Shown: piece by piece, positions 8,542 through 11,046 of the stretch
Numbering within the stretch: position 1 is the first letter of the stretch
Layout of the letters: each line of letters opens with the position of its first letter
NCBI GenBank assembly: GCA_964452575.1
Contig: CAYVMN010000151.1
Span: forward strand, 1-11,046
Length of the DNA stretch: 11,046 nt
Direction of reading: 5' to 3'
Origin: CAYVMN01 sp964452575
Lineage (GTDB): Bacteria > Desulfobacterota > DSM-4660 > Desulfatiglandales > Desulfatiglandaceae
Translations under genes and position numbers: made by a program
The notes under the pieces: model-generated
Seen by the model: the letters and a program-made list of their open reading frames with translations, nothing else
What the model was told of the DNA's origin: nothing
The model's database searches: none

Positions 8542-8549
8542 TCACCTCC
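8542..8549 (-). promoter_or_regulatory. Strong ribosome binding site of the membrane cyclase gene
   Basis: On the minus strand the sequence reads GGAGGTGA, 6 bases before the ATG at 8535. This is an almost full complement of the 16S rRNA 3' end. The stop codon of the short upstream ORF (8542-8583) lies inside this site. Confidence 0.8.
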
Positions 8550-8583
8550 CCAAATACAAAAGACTCTGGAAACCTCTCTCCAT
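8542..8583 (-). CDS. Possible 13-residue leader peptide upstream of the membrane cyclase
   Basis: On the minus strand an ATG at 8583 follows GGAGGAG by two bases (GGAGG is four bases away). It opens 13 codons (MERGFQSLLYLGR) ending with TGA at 8544-8542. That stop overlaps the Shine-Dalgarno of the cyclase gene, and two codons later, in the same frame, comes the cyclase ATG. The layout would suit translational coupling or a regulatory leader. It could equally be a former N-terminal extension closed by a stop, or chance. The peptide itself resembles nothing I recognise. Confidence 0.35.
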   Translation of the reverse strand: MERGFQSLLYLGR

Positions 8584-8676
8584 AGCTCCTCCAGAAGGCT
8601 TGGGGTTATGTTTTCAGGGCGACTAAACAACGAAATGATTGATGCTCATAGGATAGCGGATTTTGGGCAGGATGTC

Positions 8677-8706
8677 TATATATGGTATCTGGTTGAAATG
8701 CTTCAA
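8677..8706 (-). promoter_or_regulatory. Candidate sigma-70-like promoter for the membrane cyclase gene
   Basis: On the minus strand a TTGAAG (-35 candidate, 8701-8706) is separated by 18 bases from TATATA (-10 candidate, 8677-8682). Transcription would begin near 8669, giving a leader of about 130 bases that contains the short ORF. The -35 hexamer overlaps an inverted repeat, TTGAA-N4-TTCAA (8693-8706), which could be an operator. Both hexamers are imperfect and the region is moderately A/T-rich, so chance is possible. Confidence 0.25.
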
Positions 8707-8958
8707 AATTCAAGAATTCTCCTATAAAACTTGACTGAAGAATGTCCCCAAAAGATAGCGATCACGGACTTAAACCTTTGCCTCACGAAAGCCAAGATCC
8801 CCATCAATGCTTTCAACACTTGAGGACATCTTATCCGCTTCTAGACCGACTTATTGAAAACCTGTGAAATCCTCAAGAGGGAAATTCAAGCCCTAGTTGT
8901 GATATGACATGGCTACCTTGTGAGATGGAATCAGATACCTCAGGTCTACTCGATCTTC

Positions 8959-8970
8959 CCCCAATCGGGG
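8959..8970 (-). other. Small GC hairpin downstream of the methyltransferase gene
   Basis: The minus strand reads CCCC-GATT-GGGG, a four-base-pair stem with a four-base loop about 53 bases past the methyltransferase stop. There is no run of T after it, so it does not qualify as a classical intrinsic terminator. It may still mark the transcript end or be chance. Confidence 0.2.
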
Positions 8971-9022
8971 CTATCACAGGGTTCTTAGCTTGGAGATATG
9001 TTTGGTTTCTGTCAAGGTATCT

Positions 9023-11046
9023 TCAATCGCTGTCCCCCTCCACAATCCTAATCTCTTCATCCGTCAAATCATAAAGCTCATAGACCACCTTATCAATTTG
9101 GCGGTCGGTGGCTTCGACTTGTCGCTGGATGACACTTTTTTCTTGAGGCGATTTGGCCGTGGCCATTTTTTGGTGTAGAGAGAGCATATGCTCTACCATT
9201 TTGACCATCTTATCATGGATAGCACCATCTATAGGATTCCTGAAGTCGATTGTGCGGATTGGGAAGGGATTTAGATAGGCAGTTTTCATTCGAAAATACC
9301 CTCCTCTTAGAGCTGTGCCTTTCTGTTTCAAGAAATATGTAAGAATCGGAGAATTCAGGATGCCAAGAATGTAGCGAAGATCTAATTCAACGCCTGCGAC
9401 CTTGGTGATTCCGTATGCAGTATCAAGTAACCAAAATCCATTGGTATCTAAAAAACATACACCACGGTTTGCAACATCAGGGAAAACTATCTTTTCTGAT
9501 ACATCAAACCGATGCAAGTTCTGAGGTCGACCATATTGATACCAACCCTCCCCTTTAAAACGTCCATTTTCCCTTTGATCAAGTCTTTGTTTACACCTCT
9601 TCAGGTATTCAAACGTCTTTGGTGCATTTGTGGCCAAAATTTTTTCAGGGATGAGTTTAGCCTTTTCATTGGTGATTTCATAAGGGACAATAAGCCTCAA
9701 CTCGCTGATGACTTTATAGCGACCAATACTTCTTCCACGCAAAGCAGGTTTAAGGAAAGTAGGTTCGAGCAAAAAAGATTCTTCTAATTGGGTTGAATAG
9801 ACTCGAACCATGCTGTTTTCTTTACCGAGATACTTCAGCATGTAGACTTTATCTGCCCTTGTGCCTGTTCCTTGAAACACTTTGCCAAAAGTCGCCAAGC
9901 CTGGCCATTTGTTCAATTTGGAGATTAGATCCGATGTAAACTCCCAAGGAGCCATATCTAGAGTCTCTAGGTTGATTTTTGATGTTTGCCATAGATTCGG
10001 TGCTTCTTCTGGAAGAAGGCATCTTTGTTCAGCTTTTGCAACCTGACCCTGATAACGTGCAATGAATGCCGATTCCTTTCCAGATTTATTGAGAAAAAGT
10101 AGGCATGTATATGTTGTCGCCCCTTGAAAAATTTGAAACGTTTCAAAATGGATCAGTTTTTCCAAGAAGTTGCCTTCTGACAAAATACTTCTCAGGCCTT
10201 CTCCAACCTGAGAATTTATGAATTTATTTGGCAAAATATAGCCAAGTCTTCCATCTCTCTTAAGGAGAGTTACACCTCTTTCAACGAAGATGAGATATAT
10301 GTCCCATTCGCGAGATGAGGAAGATTTGTATTTTGAGCGATAGTGTTCCCATTCGTGTGGGGTACTTTGCTTTAGGCTTATACTTCTGACGTAAGGAGGA
10401 TTCCCTATCACTGTATCGAATCCACCATTCTTCATGATGTCTGGGAACTCATTCTCCCAATCAAAGGCATTGATGCGGTAAATCTCTTCGCCATTAAGAA
10501 AGCTCATTTGGCTGCCTTCATAGAAATCAGAGCCAATCAGAGAGTTACCGCATTTGATATTATTCCCCAAGTCAGGGAGCGCTCGTTGGTGAAATAAGGC
10601 CAGCTGATGCTGTATTGTCTCCTCATCCTCACCTTCCAGGACTTTCAGCAGCAGGGAGAGTTTTGTTACCTCAACTGCCTGGTGGTCGATATCGACCCCG
10701 TAGATGTTGTTTAGAAGAATGCGCTTTCGCTCATCCGTACTCAGCCTCCAGTCATAAGCAGATGCCTGGTAGAGGCGTGGGTCTTTACTCCTTGCCCACC
10801 TGACGGGATCGTCCTTTACGTATTCGTCACGATGCCAATCTAAAAGGTATTGGTAGGCACCAAGGAGGAAGGAGCCGGAACCGCAAGCAGGGTCTAATAT
10901 CTTAAGCTTGCTCACAGCGCCTCTAGGGCCTGGCTTCTTACCCGCAACCAGCTTTCCGACAGTCTCTTTGACGATGTAATCAACGATGTAGGTAGTGTCC
11001 ATCCACAAAGGTTTAATTATCTGAAATAAATACAAAAAAAGCGCAT
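9023..11046 (-). CDS. Eco57I/type IIG-like N6-adenine DNA methyltransferase with target-recognition domain, 5' end missing
   Basis: The frame is open to the right edge. The first usable start is a TTG at 11035 (670 residues), which has no ribosome binding site, and an in-frame ATG lies at 11002. Numbered from 11035, the AdoMet-binding motif I is ILDPACGSGSFLLGA (46-60), followed by GVDID (113-117), CGNSLIG (162-168) and the catalytic motif IV NPPY (212-215). These mark a gamma-type adenine methyltransferase. From about 390 to 600 is a TaqI-like specificity region (for example RGGYFRMKTAYLNPFPIR near 580-600), then a helical, probably coiled-coil tail. Full-length relatives are, from memory, around 1000 residues, with an N-terminal part that may include the nuclease and the motif X block (YYTP before YIVDYIV). 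Here YIVDYIV is kept but the block before it reads PLWMDT. The gene is more A/T-rich than its neighbours. It would methylate adenine in a specific site; restriction activity cannot be judged. Could be a 5'-truncated remnant or cut by the window edge. Confidence 0.85.
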   Translation of the reverse strand, partial: ALFLYLFQIIKPLWMDTTYIVDYIVKETVGKLVAGKKPGPRGAVSKLKILDPACGSGSFLLGAYQYLLDWHRDEYVKDDPVRWARSKDPRLYQASAYDWRLSTDERKRILLNNIYGVDIDHQAVEVTKLSLLLKVLEGEDEETIQHQLALFHQRALPDLGNNIKCGNSLIGSDFYEGSQMSFLNGEEIYRINAFDWENEFPDIMKNGGFDTVIGNPPYVRSISLKQSTPHEWEHYRSKYKSSSSREWDIYLIFVERGVTLLKRDGRLGYILPNKFINSQVGEGLRSILSEGNFLEKLIHFETFQIFQGATTYTCLLFLNKSGKESAFIARYQGQVAKAEQRCLLPEEAPNLWQTSKINLETLDMAPWEFTSDLISKLNKWPGLATFGKVFQGTGTRADKVYMLKYLGKENSMVRVYSTQLEESFLLEPTFLKPALRGRSIGRYKVISELRLIVPYEITNEKAKLIPEKILATNAPKTFEYLKRCKQRLDQRENGRFKGEGWYQYGRPQNLHRFDVSEKIVFPDVANRGVCFLDTNGFWLLDTAYGITKVAGVELDLRYILGILNSPILTYFLKQKGTALRGGYFRMKTAYLNPFPIRTIDFRNPIDGAIHDKMVKMVEHMLSLHQKMATAKSPQEKSVIQRQVEATDRQIDKVVYELYDLTDEEIRIVEGDSD

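Larger units (their letters stand above)
8536..9022. other. Intergenic region without a convincing gene
   Basis: About 490 bases separate two minus-strand genes. The left third probably holds the promoter, leader ORF and ribosome binding site of the membrane cyclase. In the rest I see only short frames: one of 41 codons at 8742-8867 (+) without a ribosome binding site, and short minus-strand frames broken by stops. No transposase motif, tRNA or repeat array is recognisable. A small GC hairpin lies at 8959-8970. The region could contain a decayed gene or part of the older 3' flank of the methyltransferase, but nothing in it shows this directly. Confidence 0.5.

Noticed and set aside
8386..8727. 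Plus-strand open frame of 113 codons
   Set aside because: It lies opposite the start of the membrane cyclase gene and its leader, has no ribosome binding site or recognisable motif, and its composition is what an antisense shadow would give.
8742..8867. Plus-strand open frame of 41 codons in the intergenic region
   Set aside because: No ribosome binding site, no known motif and no conserved context; most likely chance.
9512..9787. Plus-strand open frame of 91 codons inside the methyltransferase region
   Set aside because: It is antisense to a well-supported coding sequence with recognisable domains and has no features of its own.
9023..11046. BREX PglX methyltransferase
   Set aside because: No other BREX genes are visible, and the motif spacing and C-terminus fit the Eco57I/type IIG-like family better.

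Overview
This window reads as ordinary bacterial chromosome of moderate GC content. It is probably from a Gram-negative, sediment- or deltaproteobacteria-like lineage. That placement is an inference from family flavour only: cyclase/AAA ATPase/TPR fusions and cyclase/TolB-like/TPR proteins are commonly multiplied in such genomes, and no phylogenetic marker gene is present. No rRNA, tRNA, CRISPR array, complete insertion sequence or phage gene is visible.

Layout. Positions 3-3158 (+) hold the 3' part of a very large gene for a soluble class III nucleotidyl cyclase fused to an AAA-type ATPase and a TPR tail. Its true start lies left of the window. About 50 bases downstream, on the same strand (3209-6595), is a complete paralogue with an extra double zinc ribbon at the N-terminus. 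The two look like a tandem duplication and an operon. Convergent to them, 47 bases away, is a third class III cyclase on the minus strand (6643-8535). It has a different architecture: N-terminal cyclase, one membrane helix, a TolB/FlgO-like domain, then TPR repeats. It has a strong ribosome binding site, and a 13-codon leader ORF ends inside that site. A gap of about 490 bases (8536-9022) holds no convincing gene. The rest of the window (9023 to the right edge, minus strand) is a visibly more A/T-rich gene for an Eco57I/type IIG-like N6-adenine DNA methyltransferase with a C-terminal target-recognition domain. Its N-terminal part is either outside the window or missing.

How the parts may work together. 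The three cyclase proteins are one-component signalling machines: a predicted cyclic-nucleotide-making domain is attached to an ATPase switch and/or a helical-repeat sensor or scaffold. Their sensor halves differ while the cyclase and ATPase modules are conserved, so they probably respond to different inputs. Residues normally used for purine selection are non-canonical in all three, so product and even activity are open. No cyclic-nucleotide receptor or effector is encoded here, so the signal must be read by genes elsewhere. The methyltransferase is probably an unrelated, possibly horizontally acquired or decayed restriction-modification element. The most notable features are the tandem cyclase/ATPase pair, the substrate-site substitutions, the coupled leader ORF before the third cyclase, and the abnormal 5' end of the methyltransferase.
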